From: GCA-2693325 sp036343635
Lineage (GTDB): Bacteria > Latescibacterota > UBA2968 > UBA8231
Assembly: GCA_036343635.1 (NCBI GenBank)
Contig: JAYYVF010000017.1
Span: forward strand, 17,621 to 81,620
Direction: 5' to 3'
Length of the DNA stretch: 64,000 nucleotides
Shown here: in pieces, positions 1 to 9,157 of the stretch
Layout: every line of letters begins with the position of its first letter
Numbering within the stretch: position 1 is the stretch's first letter
Position numbers and translations under genes: made by a program
Notes under the pieces: model-generated
Told to the model about the DNA's origin: nothing
What the model saw: the letters and a program-made list of their open reading frames with translations, nothing else
The model's database searches: none

Positions 1-645
1 AAACCCTTGGAACAGATTTTTTCTGATATGAAAATAGCAGGTCTGGAAACTATCCCCGGAGGTGGCGCAGAAGTTTTTAGTGATCGCGTACAGGGAGATC
101 TTTTTTGGACCAAAGCAGATTCAGAAGAGTGGCTTCGTATTGCCAGCATAGCGCACCAGTGTGGACTACCTTCTAACGCGACCATGTTGTATGGACATAT
201 AGAAAACAGTCGAGAAAAGGTTTATCATCTTACGAGGCTTAGGGAGGTTCAAGATGAAACATCGGGTTTCCTGGCTTATATACCACTTTCTTTTCATCCC
301 GAACGTACCGAATTAGAGCATCTGCCTGCACCTACAGGGTGTTTAGACTTAAAAGAGATAGCCATAGGTCGTCTAATGCTGGATAACTTTGATCACATCA
401 AAACCTTTTGGATTATGAATACTATTGAGATTTCCCAAATGGCTTTATGGTACGGCGCAGACGACTTAGATGGTACAGTGATGGATTATGAGATAACACG
501 GCGAAGCTTTGAAGAAACTGAACAAAGGTTGACTCAGCGCGAATTTTTGGATCGAATCCATGAGGCGGGACGGGTCCCATTAGAGCGTGATAGCTTATAC
601 AGTGTTGTGAATTCTCCTGTAGGTAGGCAAGTGGAAGCTATATGA
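1..645 (+). CDS. mqnE: Aminofutalosine synthase MqnE, C-terminal part (cut by window edge)
   Basis: The reading frame is open from the first base, so this is the C-terminal ~214 residues of a longer protein and no true start is visible. The segment contains the blocks typical of the MqnE/MqnC radical-SAM family: PGGGAE, SNATMLYGHIE, FHPERTEL and ADDLDGTV. The ADDLDGTV block fits MqnE better than MqnC. MqnE joins a SAM-derived radical to the enolpyruvyl ether made by MqnA, giving aminofutalosine in the futalosine route to menaquinone. The CxxxCxxC iron-sulfur motif should lie upstream of the window. Its stop overlaps the start of a 34-codon ORF (ATGA), and mqnC, mqnA and mqnP follow. Confidence 0.88.
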   Translation, partial: KPLEQIFSDMKIAGLETIPGGGAEVFSDRVQGDLFWTKADSEEWLRIASIAHQCGLPSNATMLYGHIENSREKVYHLTRLREVQDETSGFLAYIPLSFHPERTELEHLPAPTGCLDLKEIAIGRLMLDNFDHIKTFWIMNTIEISQMALWYGADDLDGTVMDYEITRRSFEETEQRLTQREFLDRIHEAGRVPLERDSLYSVVNSPVGRQVEAI

Positions 646-746
646 ACTGGTTTGAAAATAAAGTCATTTTTGTTGAATATGATTCTAATTGGATAATATA
701 TTTTGATGAGTTGAAAAATCAAACATATGCTGCTGTAGGTGGTTAA
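642..746 (+). CDS. Possible 34-residue small protein between mqnE and mqnC
   Basis: The ATG overlaps the mqnE stop as ATGA, and the TAA lies directly before the mqnC ATG (TAAATG), so the ORF exactly fills the gap between the two genes. The predicted peptide begins MNWFENKVIFVEYD and is rich in aromatic and acidic residues. I recognise no family. It could be a translated coupling ORF that carries ribosomes from mqnE to mqnC, or a chance open frame. There is no strong Shine-Dalgarno of its own, so expression would rest on reinitiation. Confidence 0.35.
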   Translation: MNWFENKVIFVEYDSNWIIYFDELKNQTYAAVGG

Positions 747-1889
747 ATGATAGACGATATAGCCGAAAAAATTTATTCTGGTGGGCGAATTGATGTCGCG
801 GATGCAAAGCGGTTGTATGAACATTCAAATCTTGCGGAATTAGGAATGTTGGCTCATTGGGTTCGGCAGCGGTTGCACCCTGAGGGTATCGTTACGTATA
901 ACATTGGACGTAACATAAACTATACGAATGTTTGCTGGGTAAAGTGTAATTTCTGTGCGTTTTATAGAAAACCGGGAGCAGAAGGGGGTTACGTACTCAG
1001 TGATGAAGAAATTTGTGCCAAGATAGAAGTATTGGTTGAACTTGGTGGAGATGAGCCTAAATCTTGTGAGATACTTATGCAAGGTGGCTTAAACTCAAAA
1101 CTTCGATTGGATTACTACGAACGTGTCTTTTCTATGATTCGAAACAGATATCCGCAGGTCCAATTACATTGCTTGTCGGCTACAGAAATAATTTATATAG
1201 CTCATCTTTCTCAACTCTCGATAGAGGAAACACTAGTACGTCTTTTCTCTGCAGGACTAGATTCGATTCCCGGAGCTGGTGCGGAGATCTTGGTGGATCG
1301 AGTCCGAAAAATAATAGGGAAGGGTAAAGATCTTACGGAAGAATGGCTTGAAGTCCATCGTGTTGCTCATCGATTGGGGCGGTCTACTACGGCTACCATG
1401 ATGTATGGTCACGTCGAATCGATTGAAGAAAGAATAGAGCATTTGGATCGAATAAGATGTTTACAAGATGAATATGCAGGTTTTAGAGCATTTATAACGT
1501 GGAATTTTCAGCCAGAGCACACGGAACTTGCTCTTGATCAGAAGCACTGGGACGGTACAAAAGCCACTGGATTTGACCATTTGAGGACGGTAGCTGTGTC
1601 ACGTTTGTTCCTTGACAACATTGATCATCTACAGGCTTCCTGGGTAACTCAAGGGCCCAAGACAGCTCAGGTTAGTTTACGCTACGGAGTGGATGATTTT
1701 GGAAGTACTATGTTGGAAGAGAATGTTGTTAGTGCTGCGGGAACGAGCCACACAGATGAAATGACGTTATCTGAGATGGAACGGTTAATTTCAGATGCTG
1801 GTTTTCAGCCTCAGCGTCGTGATACTCGATACAAGAGGGTCAAAACCCCTGTGGTTGAACGGGAAGGCCACATCGCCGCCCTGTCATGA
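747..1889 (+). CDS. mqnC: Cyclic dehypoxanthinyl futalosine synthase MqnC
   Basis: This 380-residue radical-SAM enzyme cyclises dehypoxanthine futalosine to the spiro-type cyclic product in menaquinone synthesis. The 4Fe-4S ligands are visible as C63-WVK-C67-NF-C70 in the CxxxCxxC pattern. Further family blocks are TYNIGRNINYTN before the cluster, LMQGGLN, PGAGAEIL, TTATMMYGHVE and GVDDFGSTMLEENVV near the C-terminus. Length and N-terminus match the family, and an AGGTGG-like site precedes the ATG. The stop overlaps the mqnA start (ATGA), implying translational coupling. It is a paralogue of the MqnE fragment just upstream. Confidence 0.95.
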   Translation: MIDDIAEKIYSGGRIDVADAKRLYEHSNLAELGMLAHWVRQRLHPEGIVTYNIGRNINYTNVCWVKCNFCAFYRKPGAEGGYVLSDEEICAKIEVLVELGGDEPKSCEILMQGGLNSKLRLDYYERVFSMIRNRYPQVQLHCLSATEIIYIAHLSQLSIEETLVRLFSAGLDSIPGAGAEILVDRVRKIIGKGKDLTEEWLEVHRVAHRLGRSTTATMMYGHVESIEERIEHLDRIRCLQDEYAGFRAFITWNFQPEHTELALDQKHWDGTKATGFDHLRTVAVSRLFLDNIDHLQASWVTQGPKTAQVSLRYGVDDFGSTMLEENVVSAAGTSHTDEMTLSEMERLISDAGFQPQRRDTRYKRVKTPVVEREGHIAALS

Positions 1890-2683
1890 AGTTATCCGTC
1901 GGAGCTGTTTCGTATCTGAATTCACGACCACTTGTGAAAACGCTATCAGAAGTTGCGAATTTTGACATTGATTATTCCGTTCCCTCCGTTTGCGCTTCAG
2001 AATTGATGACTGGAGCAGTTGACGTTGCTTTGATCCCTTCGATTGAATATGCTCGCAGTGAAAAACAATTGTACATTGTTCCGGATTTAGCTATTGCCGC
2101 CAACGGCCCTGCGTTAACCGTTCGTTTTTATTACAACGTAGATATTATGAAAGTACGTCGGGTTGCCATTGACAGAAGCTCTAGAACATCCGCCGCTCTG
2201 TTGAAGATTATATTACTCGAAAAATACGGGGTTGAGCCGGAATGGATTGAGTCATCTCCGTGTTTAGAAGAAATGCTGAGAATCGCAGATGCTGCTTTGA
2301 TGATCGGAGACCCTGTATTTCCTTATTTAGGTATTTCAATTCCATATATAGATCTAGCGGAGGAATGGAATAAATACACGGGGTTACCTTTTGTGTTTGC
2401 TTTTTGGGCTGGTTGGCCTGGAGTAATTAATCAGACCGATGTGCATAAATTTTTTTCGAGTAGCGAAATGGGCCAGAAATCGATTTGCGAGATTGCTGCC
2501 GACTATGCCGAACATAATGGTGGTGATACAAAACTGTACGAGAGATATATGCGTGAATATATTCACTACGATTTAGGTGATCGTGAGCTGGAAGGGCTAA
2601 ACCTTTTTTATGAAAAAGCTGTTACTAACGGAATTATTGAACGCGTTCCTCAATTGGTTTTTTATGGGGAGTCAGACGTTTAA
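1886..2683 (+). CDS. mqnA: Chorismate dehydratase MqnA
   Basis: The 265-residue protein begins MKLSVGAVSYLNSRPL, the hallmark N-terminus of MqnA. It removes water from chorismate to give 3-enolpyruvyl-benzoate, the entry step of the futalosine pathway. The fold is of the periplasmic-binding-protein type but there is no signal peptide, so it acts in the cytoplasm. Other matching blocks are DVALIPSIEYA, DRSSRTSAALLKI, LMIGDPVF and LPFVFAFWAG. The gene overlaps mqnC by 4 nt and its last base is the first base of the next start, so the five genes are tightly coupled. Confidence 0.93.
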   Translation: MKLSVGAVSYLNSRPLVKTLSEVANFDIDYSVPSVCASELMTGAVDVALIPSIEYARSEKQLYIVPDLAIAANGPALTVRFYYNVDIMKVRRVAIDRSSRTSAALLKIILLEKYGVEPEWIESSPCLEEMLRIADAALMIGDPVFPYLGISIPYIDLAEEWNKYTGLPFVFAFWAGWPGVINQTDVHKFFSSSEMGQKSICEIAADYAEHNGGDTKLYERYMREYIHYDLGDRELEGLNLFYEKAVTNGIIERVPQLVFYGESDV

Positions 2684-3573
2684 TGTGTTTTATTCATGCG
2701 GTCGGGACATATGGAAGAATGATAAAGTTCTCGCACAGTGTTTTTGCTTTGCCTTTTGCTTTTACCGGAATAATACTAGCGTCGATTGAATCAGAAGTTT
2801 CTTTCGCTCAGATATTTTGGATTATTGTTGCCATGGTGGGGGGGCGAAGCGCTGCAATGGGATTTAATCGTCTTGTCGACCGATTTATCGACAAAGCCAA
2901 TCCGCGGACCTCGGACCGTGAATTACCCAGTGGGAAGGTTTCTCCAATTGCTGTAGTCACTTTTATCATTTTTTCGAGTTTGGCTTTAATTGGAGCCGCA
3001 TGGGCACTCAATCCTCTTTGTTTCTATTTGTCACCTCTCGTTTTGTTGTTCCTGTTTTTCTACTCGTATACGAAACGTTTTACTTGGGGATCTCATCTTA
3101 TTTTAGGCATTTGTTTGGGAGGAGCGCCTCTTGGGGCGTGGTTGGCCATTACTGGTTATTTTGCCTTGGACCCTTTGTTACTTTTTGTTGTTGTTATGAC
3201 CTGGGTTGCTGGTTTTGATGTAATCTACTCTTGTCAAGATCGGGATCATGACTTGCATGTGGGGTTGTATTCGATGCCAAGCCGCTTTGGAATTTCAACC
3301 GCATTGTTAATTGCCAGAGCACTTCATGTTACTTCCGTAATAACAATGATTGTTGTAGGAATTAAAGTTCAAATGAGCTGGATATATGGTTTAGTTGTTT
3401 GTATGATTTCATTCGTACTTATTTGGGAGCACTTACTAGTTGGTCCTAGGGATCTTGAAAAGGTGGGTTTTGCATTCCTTAATTTAAATGCAATTATTAG
3501 TATTGCTTATTTTGTCGGCGTCTTGGTCGATTTGGTGGCTTCAAATCGTATTCAACAGTTGTTAGTCTATTGA
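2683..3573 (+). CDS. mqnP: UbiA-family prenyltransferase MqnP
   Basis: This 296-residue polytopic membrane protein of the UbiA superfamily most likely prenylates the naphthoate intermediate of futalosine-derived menaquinone. The two Asp-rich motifs that bind prenyl diphosphate through magnesium are visible: N62-RLV-D66-RFI-D70 and a QDRDHD motif in the second half. About eight hydrophobic segments are present. The start overlaps the mqnA stop by one base. Context in an mqn operon favours MqnP over the ubiquinone enzyme UbiA. Confidence 0.9.
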   Translation: MCFIHAVGTYGRMIKFSHSVFALPFAFTGIILASIESEVSFAQIFWIIVAMVGGRSAAMGFNRLVDRFIDKANPRTSDRELPSGKVSPIAVVTFIIFSSLALIGAAWALNPLCFYLSPLVLLFLFFYSYTKRFTWGSHLILGICLGGAPLGAWLAITGYFALDPLLLFVVVMTWVAGFDVIYSCQDRDHDLHVGLYSMPSRFGISTALLIARALHVTSVITMIVVGIKVQMSWIYGLVVCMISFVLIWEHLLVGPRDLEKVGFAFLNLNAIISIAYFVGVLVDLVASNRIQQLLVY

Positions 3574-3589
3574 GGAGGCTCTTCTAAAG

Positions 3590-4213
3590 GTGAAAGAGAT
3601 TGTTGTTGCAATTACTGGTGCTAGTGGTGCAATATACGCTGGACGCCTTTTGAGGGCTCTACTGATAGGTGGGCATAGTGTCCATCTTATTATTTCAAAG
3701 TATGGGCGTTTGTTGCTTCATGAAGAGTTAGGATTCAAGCCTGATCGCGAAAGCGTACGCGATTTTTTGTTGCGGTCGTATGGGGAAGAGCTAGAAAAAG
3801 GTGATGTTTGTGAATACGCAGTTGGAGATCAGTCGAGTACTATTGCGAGCGGGTCTTCGAAGATTGACGGAATGGTGATCGTACCTTGTTCGATAAAGAC
3901 CTTGTCTGGTGTAGCGAATGCCTATGCTAATAATCTGATAGAGAGAGCTGCGGACGTGACTCTTAAGGAACGGAGGCCCCTTGTGTTAGTGGTGAGGGAG
4001 ACACCATTGAATCTAATTCATTTGCGCAACATGACCTCTGTAACTGAAGCCGGAGCTATTGTTTTACCAGCAATGCCAGCATTTTACCAAAATCCCAAGA
4101 GTTTTGATGACCTAGGTGATTTTATTGCAGGACGTATCTGCAGTATTCTAGGAATAGAACATAAATTGTTCTCCTCATGGGCAGGGTTGAAAAGTGAACA
4201 GTTGGAAAAATAA
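3590..4213 (+). CDS. UbiX-like flavin prenyltransferase
   Basis: The 207-residue protein has the UbiX N-terminal nucleotide-binding signature ITGASGAIYAGRLL and the PCSIKTLSGVANAYANNL and RETPLNLIHL blocks. UbiX enzymes make prenylated FMN, the cofactor of UbiD decarboxylases. In futalosine organisms, UbiX- and UbiD-like partners (MqnM and MqnL) are thought to carry out the late decarboxylation. The gene starts with GTG after a GAGGAGG site at 3571-3577, and it is the last gene of the run. No UbiD homologue lies in the window. Confidence 0.88.
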   Translation: MKEIVVAITGASGAIYAGRLLRALLIGGHSVHLIISKYGRLLLHEELGFKPDRESVRDFLLRSYGEELEKGDVCEYAVGDQSSTIASGSSKIDGMVIVPCSIKTLSGVANAYANNLIERAADVTLKERRPLVLVVRETPLNLIHLRNMTSVTEAGAIVLPAMPAFYQNPKSFDDLGDFIAGRICSILGIEHKLFSSWAGLKSEQLEK

Positions 4214-4242
4214 CATTTCGATTCACTGTTAAGTATATATCA

Positions 4243-4456
4243 AGAATGGCTATAACCTACCCGGGGAGAGGGAGGCTGTAGCCATTCTGGTGTTAGATCC
4301 GCTGAAGATTCCCGGGGGCCATCTGCTTGAGGAGCTGCAGATGATATAATAGGGAGGTGCGCCCCCCGGATCCTCAAACGAATTGTTTCCCAATTCGCAA
4401 CTGCCATGCCAGCTTACGTGATTCAGATCACAAAAGATCATAACGTGTTGTTTTTA
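4243..4456 (+). ncRNA. Candidate structured RNA, class unknown
   Basis: This GC-rich block sits in an AT-rich 514-bp gap and packs several helices. A 10-bp perfect stem pairs 4243-4252 with 4279-4288. A compound stem pairs 4296-4301 with 4367-4372 and the G-run at 4314-4319 with the C-run at 4361-4366. It encloses a 7-bp hairpin (4320-4326 with 4337-4343). A 7-bp hairpin follows (4379-4385 with 4391-4397), then a bulged stem around 4416-4446 running into a T-rich tract, which resembles a terminator on the + strand. I saw no motifs of RNase P, tmRNA, SRP RNA or common riboswitches. The strand is inferred from the terminal T-tract, and a 3' UTR structure of the mqn operon is an alternative. Confidence 0.45.
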
Positions 4457-4727
4457 TTTAATTTATTTTTAGTCCGCCCTCTTGATTGTAAGTGATACTA
4501 AGTAATATTAATTAAAAGGGCAGTCGCAATATAGGGGAATGCTAGGGAGGAGTACACAATATTTAGGTTGTAAATTAGGTTGTGTTCTGATGAAAGAGGA
4601 AAATAAATCTTGTTTGGTGGAAAATTTTTCTCACATGCCTTTGGTTTTGCAGATTTCTGTTGATAAACTAGTTACTATAGGCTTTGGTTGATTTATAATA
4701 AAAATTTATGTGGGAAAATTTTGCCGT
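4457..4727. other. AT-rich intergenic region, nothing clear
   Basis: After the structured block I see only AT-rich sequence with a 33-codon open frame (4590-4691) that lacks a ribosome binding site and resembles no known protein. The gap separates the convergent mqn operon and the reverse-strand methyltransferase gene. Confidence 0.4.
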
Positions 4728-6212
4728 TTATAGCCAATCGAACAGTGTATGCACGGCCGCATTGCGGTGTACTTTAGGTAGCATGGGGTTTAATCGGGTT
4801 CCATCGCATTCAATCATCGCTTTACAAAGTGACCACCCCTTAAAGCGACAGATAATTTCGCCGCGGTGCTGAGTAGCTTCGTTTAATTGAAACGGGAGGC
4901 CCTGAAAAAGTTGTCGGACTTGTGGCCATAATAGATTTAAATGTTTTTTCTCGAACTTTTCGCCCCAAAGGGAAATAGCTGGTTGGCTTAGGTGGTAAAA
5001 TTGTTTGTATTGATGTCCAATTCGCATGCCACTACGCACGAAAAAAGGCAGGTTTTTTCTCATTGATTCACTTTCTTTTGGCTGAGTTAGTATTTGTCGC
5101 CCACTGCAAGCGAATACCTGGCCCGGTATTCGTGGGAGATCTCTGCGCCACAATCTTTCGAGAATATCAATTGCTTGGTAAGCGACCGTATCATTGGCTT
5201 GTATGTTTGACCACTCTTTTGCATCAGACTCAATTTTAGGCCATTCGGTAATCGTAAATTTACTCATTCGAGCGATGAATGCTCCTTCACTGTCATGAAT
5301 GTGAGGCCAGACTCTAGTGCTTTTGCAGGCATCGATTGACAAAGTATTTTTTATGTGATCTGGAAGTGCGGGTGTTTCGATGTCTGGGGGGGGCTTCATA
5401 ATTACGTTTTCACCAAAGCGATCGATTAAACTCATTATGACGTGTTCATTTTCCTCAATCGATAGAGAACATGTGGAATAGACTAACGTTCCTCCCGGAC
5501 GAAGCATGTGAAAAGCGGCTCGTATCAGTCCTGTCTGAATCTGAGCTTGTCGTTTAGAATTCTCAGGGGACCAGTAGCGCAGAAAATTTTTGTCTTTGCG
5601 AAGAATACCATCTCCGCTACAGGGGGCATCTACTAAGATTCGATCAAAATAATTGTGGAAGTAACGAGCTAGGATAGTGCCTTTAGTTTGCGTTATGACT
5701 GAATTAGCTACAGAGCACCTTTCGATGTTTCCAACGAGCGAAGATACTCTTTTTGAGCTGGATTCGTTGGCAACTAACAACCCTGTATTGTTCATTCGTG
5801 CGGCAATTTGAGTTGTTTTTCCGCCTGGAGCAGCGCAAAGATCTAAAACACGATCACCTGGTTTAGGGGCTAAGGCCTCTACCGCCAACATGGGCGCTTT
5901 TGCCTGTATATAGATCCCCCCAATAGCATGTTCGAATGATTGGCCCATTTGCTTGCTCCAGTCCGACGATACGAAGCCTTCCTCACACCATGGCACAGAA
6001 ATAAATCTTTCTGGAAGGGTAGACTTCAATTCTCTGGATCTACTCAAGAGGTCGTTCAGTCGAAAACTTGGCGGTTGAGGGCTTATGCTGAATTCAAAAA
6101 ATTTTTTTCTATGTTCATTACTTGGTAGTAGCGTTCCCAAATACTTCAGAAGATGTTGAAGTTGTGGATTACAACTGAATTGACGTTGCACTCTAGACCT
6201 TTCTTTATGCAT
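4728..6212 (-). CDS. RsmF/NSUN-type rRNA cytosine-C5 methyltransferase
   Basis: The product (494 residues from the chosen ATG) is a SAM-dependent m5C RNA methyltransferase of the NOL1/NOP2/Sun family, close to RsmF of the small ribosomal subunit. The SAM-binding motif LDLCAAPGGKT, the catalytic VDAPCSGDG motif (Pro-Cys) and a second Cys in YSTCSLSIEENE are all present. The C-terminal part after ~residue 330 resembles the PUA-like and RsmF C-terminal RNA-binding extension. ATG 6239 or GTG 6245 are alternative starts. I preferred 6212 because the longer versions run up to the divergent gene starting at 6255 and none has a clear Shine-Dalgarno. Confidence 0.87.
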   Translation of the reverse strand: MHKERSRVQRQFSCNPQLQHLLKYLGTLLPSNEHRKKFFEFSISPQPPSFRLNDLLSRSRELKSTLPERFISVPWCEEGFVSSDWSKQMGQSFEHAIGGIYIQAKAPMLAVEALAPKPGDRVLDLCAAPGGKTTQIAARMNNTGLLVANESSSKRVSSLVGNIERCSVANSVITQTKGTILARYFHNYFDRILVDAPCSGDGILRKDKNFLRYWSPENSKRQAQIQTGLIRAAFHMLRPGGTLVYSTCSLSIEENEHVIMSLIDRFGENVIMKPPPDIETPALPDHIKNTLSIDACKSTRVWPHIHDSEGAFIARMSKFTITEWPKIESDAKEWSNIQANDTVAYQAIDILERLWRRDLPRIPGQVFACSGRQILTQPKESESMRKNLPFFVRSGMRIGHQYKQFYHLSQPAISLWGEKFEKKHLNLLWPQVRQLFQGLPFQLNEATQHRGEIICRFKGWSLCKAMIECDGTRLNPMLPKVHRNAAVHTLFDWL

Positions 6213-6254
6213 ATTTATAATAAATTCACAAATGAACATCTGCACTGCAAGAAA

Positions 6255-6923
6255 ATGAATCCTGATAAATATTTTGTCGTTAGTGACTTACATTTAGGTA
6301 ATCATTATTTCAATCATCGGGCGTTTATTGCCTGGCTTGACCAGTTACCTTTGAATGCAACTTTGGTTTTAAATGGCGATATAATTGATGATCCAGCGAA
6401 ACCTTTAAATGGGTGCCACGGCGCTGTGCTTAAACGCATCATTGTTGAATCCTCTCGGCGGTCGGTTGTTTGGATACATGGAAATCACGATGCTGATTTT
6501 CAGATGAAAGATATAGGGAAGATTCGATTCTTGCGAGAATGGAAGATAGAGGATCGGTTGCTAATTGTTCACGGGCATAAACTCGATAATGTTATGCCAA
6601 GCCACCCTTTGTTCAAATGGGTTTTTCGGCGGTTCCACGATTTATGCGTGATGGCCGGTTTGCGCGATATGCATGTTGCTCAATATGCGAAACGTTGGCC
6701 GCGTCTCTATAAGGTGCTTAATAATCGGGTCGCTCAAAACGGAATGAAACTTGCTATAGTTAATGGTTGTAGTGCGATCGCATGTGGGCATACGCATTTT
6801 GCGATGGATGATAATAGTTCAGATATCCGTTATCTAAACACAGGATCTTGGACCGAAATTCCTTTACACTATCTAAGCGTAGATTCGGATAGTATTTTGT
6901 TACGTGAATGGGTTTATGAATAA
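6255..6923 (+). CDS. LpxH-like metallophosphoesterase (UDP-diacylglucosamine pyrophosphatase family)
   Basis: The 222-residue protein carries the calcineurin-like metallophosphatase signature in order: SDLHLG near the N-terminus, NGDIID, HGNHD, a central VHGH and the C-terminal ACGHTHF. Those residues bind the two-metal centre. The family includes LpxH, which cleaves UDP-2,3-diacylglucosamine in lipid A synthesis, so an envelope role is likely though not proven. The chosen ATG gives the standard N-terminus just before YFVVSDLHLG. The next gene starts inside its last codons, suggesting coupled translation with the M23 peptidase. Confidence 0.82.
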   Translation: MNPDKYFVVSDLHLGNHYFNHRAFIAWLDQLPLNATLVLNGDIIDDPAKPLNGCHGAVLKRIIVESSRRSVVWIHGNHDADFQMKDIGKIRFLREWKIEDRLLIVHGHKLDNVMPSHPLFKWVFRRFHDLCVMAGLRDMHVAQYAKRWPRLYKVLNNRVAQNGMKLAIVNGCSAIACGHTHFAMDDNSSDIRYLNTGSWTEIPLHYLSVDSDSILLREWVYE

Positions 6924-9147
6924 TAGCTTGAGGCTCTCTTCGACCTTATTGTTATTGATCTTTACGGCAACTGAAATTTTATCGAAGGAGTCATCGTCGT
7001 TAAGGTGGCCCTTAGATATAAAACCGGCCTTATCGTCATCGTTTGGCGAGTCTCGAACATCATCATTTCACATGGGGATAGACTTAAAGACTTGGGGACG
7101 CACTGGTTATGTTGTGCGGGCGGTTTCTAGTGGCTTTATAGAACGTGTTCGGACTTCACCATGGGGCTATGGACGAGCCGTATATCTGCGGCTAAATGAT
7201 GGGCGTCTTGTTGTATACGGACATTTGGAGGAGTTTGGCGAATTCTTAAAAGATCGTGTTGCAAATGCGCAATCTAAGACTGGGAGTTATAGTATTGACC
7301 TGTGGTTTAGCGAAGAAGAATTTAAAGTAAGTACCGGAGATGTTGTTGGCTTTACGGGAGAAAGTGGGGCAGGTCCTCCACATTTACATTTTGAAGTGAG
7401 AGATAAAAACAATGAGCCAATAAATCCTCTAAAAACTGATTATTCAGTGACAGATTTAATTAATCCAACTCTTAACAGCATTGCTTTTATTCCAATAGGT
7501 TGGGATAGCAGCGTAAACGGTTTTCGGAATCCATTTAGCAGTCAATTATATTGGGATGATATTGAGCAAGTTTTTAAAACCTCTTCGTCCATACAAATTG
7601 AGGGGCAAGTTGGTGTTGCTTTGTGGGGATGGGACCGAGCGGATGCGGCAACGAATAAATTGGCACCATATGAACTTGAATTAAGAGTTGGTGATGAGGT
7701 GTTTTTTTCGGCTAGATATGATCGTGCGACGTATTCATTGGGTCATCAGATTTTTCTTGACCGCATAAAAATAGAAACACAGCAGGGTATTGGTGATTTC
7801 TACGCCTTATTTCGTTCCAAAGGTAACAGATTGCCATTTTATCTTAATAATAGTGATGGTTTTGTGCGGACTTATTCCATTGACAGAGAATTCGGTCTTT
7901 CTAAAGGCGAACACTGGCTTGAAGTAACTGCATCTGATGTCGTCGGTCAGTCAGCTTCGGCCCGAGTAAAGGTTATAGTAAATAGTTCTCCAACTATTCG
8001 TTATGCTGATTGGGGGAGGAATGATAGTGTTTTGACAGTAAATGTGGTAGATGTGGATGATAGTTTACTTAAAGGAACTCTGTATGGGTTAAGGGATGAT
8101 GATTGGGCTGTAGTTTCTAACGGAGTTGTAGCCGGAAATCGACTCTTTGATTGGCCTCTTCGCGGGCAGAATTTATTTTGGAAATGGGAGATAAAAGATG
8201 GATATGGAGCCGGCGATTCAATAATCTTTTCTCGATCTATTTCAAATGGAGGAAAAGATTTGCTTGATGTGGCCGAAATCTGTCGAGCTCGTTGGATCGA
8301 ATGGGATATAAAAACCGAACAGCCATTATCTACGTTTCCAGATGCTCGGATTGCTACAAGGCGTGGGGAGGTTAAGCAGATAGGTCGTTCACGTTATCTC
8401 GCCTCGTTTCCTTTAGTGTATGGTGAATTGGATCAAGTGAGTTTGTCTTTTATATCCGGCAGTGCTCGCTATAGTGGTAAGGCCTCGCAGCGGGCATTGG
8501 TTCCAGGTAAAGCACGTCAATTGATGTTTGAAGATGGCGACGTGTTAATAGATGTGGGGGTAAATAGTGTGTACGACACCCTTTTCCCCCAGGTTCGTCG
8601 CTCTGTTTTGAATGACTTGAATGGTTTCAAGGTTATAAGCCCTTCGTTTTTAATTTCTCCCGTGAACGTACCTTTTGATGAACGAATTAGGATTGGTATT
8701 CGGGTAGATCCAGCGCAGGCTTTAGACCAGAGAATCGGACTGTATGGATCCAGTGATGGTAATTATTGGACCTTGTTAGGTAATGATCGAATGGATGGAT
8801 ATATATCTGCGTCAGTAAGAAAATTTAGTTTCATAGCTCTATTGGCCGATCATGTAAAACCGGCGTTGGAGATAGTGGCACCCATTGAAAATACTTCTGT
8901 TGGCACTACTCATCCCCATGTGAAAGTCATGGTGCGTGATGATCAAAGCGGTATTGTTTTGGAAGAAGATATTGCGATTGTCTTTGATGAAAAAAGTCTA
9001 ATAGTTGAGTATGATCCCGAAGGACATAAAGCTACAGCGTCTTTAGATCAGCCCTTAGAGCCGGGTAGCCACGTTATTGAAGCAAGCGCGCAGGATGCCG
9101 CAGGAAACAAAAAAATTGTGCGAAGCGTATTTACCGTTGGTTTTTAA
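6916..9147 (+). CDS. Secreted M23 (LytM-type) metallopeptidase with Ig-like domains
   Basis: This 743-residue protein has a signal-peptide-like N-terminus (hydrophobic ~7-23) followed at once by an M23 domain. The zinc ligands of that family are visible as H52 and D56 (HMGID) and H156-L-H158 (HLHFEV). LytM domains cut peptidoglycan peptide bridges or, when inactive, activate amidases. The long remainder (~170-743) is beta-rich and ends in an Ig-like module containing DDQSGI and a final DAAGNKK stretch, typical of Gram-negative extracellular proteins. The ATG overlaps the upstream gene by 8 nt. The substrate is not evident. Confidence 0.82.
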   Translation: MNNSLRLSSTLLLLIFTATEILSKESSSLRWPLDIKPALSSSFGESRTSSFHMGIDLKTWGRTGYVVRAVSSGFIERVRTSPWGYGRAVYLRLNDGRLVVYGHLEEFGEFLKDRVANAQSKTGSYSIDLWFSEEEFKVSTGDVVGFTGESGAGPPHLHFEVRDKNNEPINPLKTDYSVTDLINPTLNSIAFIPIGWDSSVNGFRNPFSSQLYWDDIEQVFKTSSSIQIEGQVGVALWGWDRADAATNKLAPYELELRVGDEVFFSARYDRATYSLGHQIFLDRIKIETQQGIGDFYALFRSKGNRLPFYLNNSDGFVRTYSIDREFGLSKGEHWLEVTASDVVGQSASARVKVIVNSSPTIRYADWGRNDSVLTVNVVDVDDSLLKGTLYGLRDDDWAVVSNGVVAGNRLFDWPLRGQNLFWKWEIKDGYGAGDSIIFSRSISNGGKDLLDVAEICRARWIEWDIKTEQPLSTFPDARIATRRGEVKQIGRSRYLASFPLVYGELDQVSLSFISGSARYSGKASQRALVPGKARQLMFEDGDVLIDVGVNSVYDTLFPQVRRSVLNDLNGFKVISPSFLISPVNVPFDERIRIGIRVDPAQALDQRIGLYGSSDGNYWTLLGNDRMDGYISASVRKFSFIALLADHVKPALEIVAPIENTSVGTTHPHVKVMVRDDQSGIVLEEDIAIVFDEKSLIVEYDPEGHKATASLDQPLEPGSHVIEASAQDAAGNKKIVRSVFTVGF

Positions 9148-9157
9148 ACAGTAAAAG

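Noticed and set aside
4243..4456. RNase P RNA, tmRNA, SRP RNA or a common riboswitch
   Set aside because: None of the conserved core strings of those RNAs could be found on either strand.
4590..4691. 33-codon + strand frame after the mqn operon
   Set aside because: No ribosome binding site and no family resemblance; a chance frame in AT-rich DNA.
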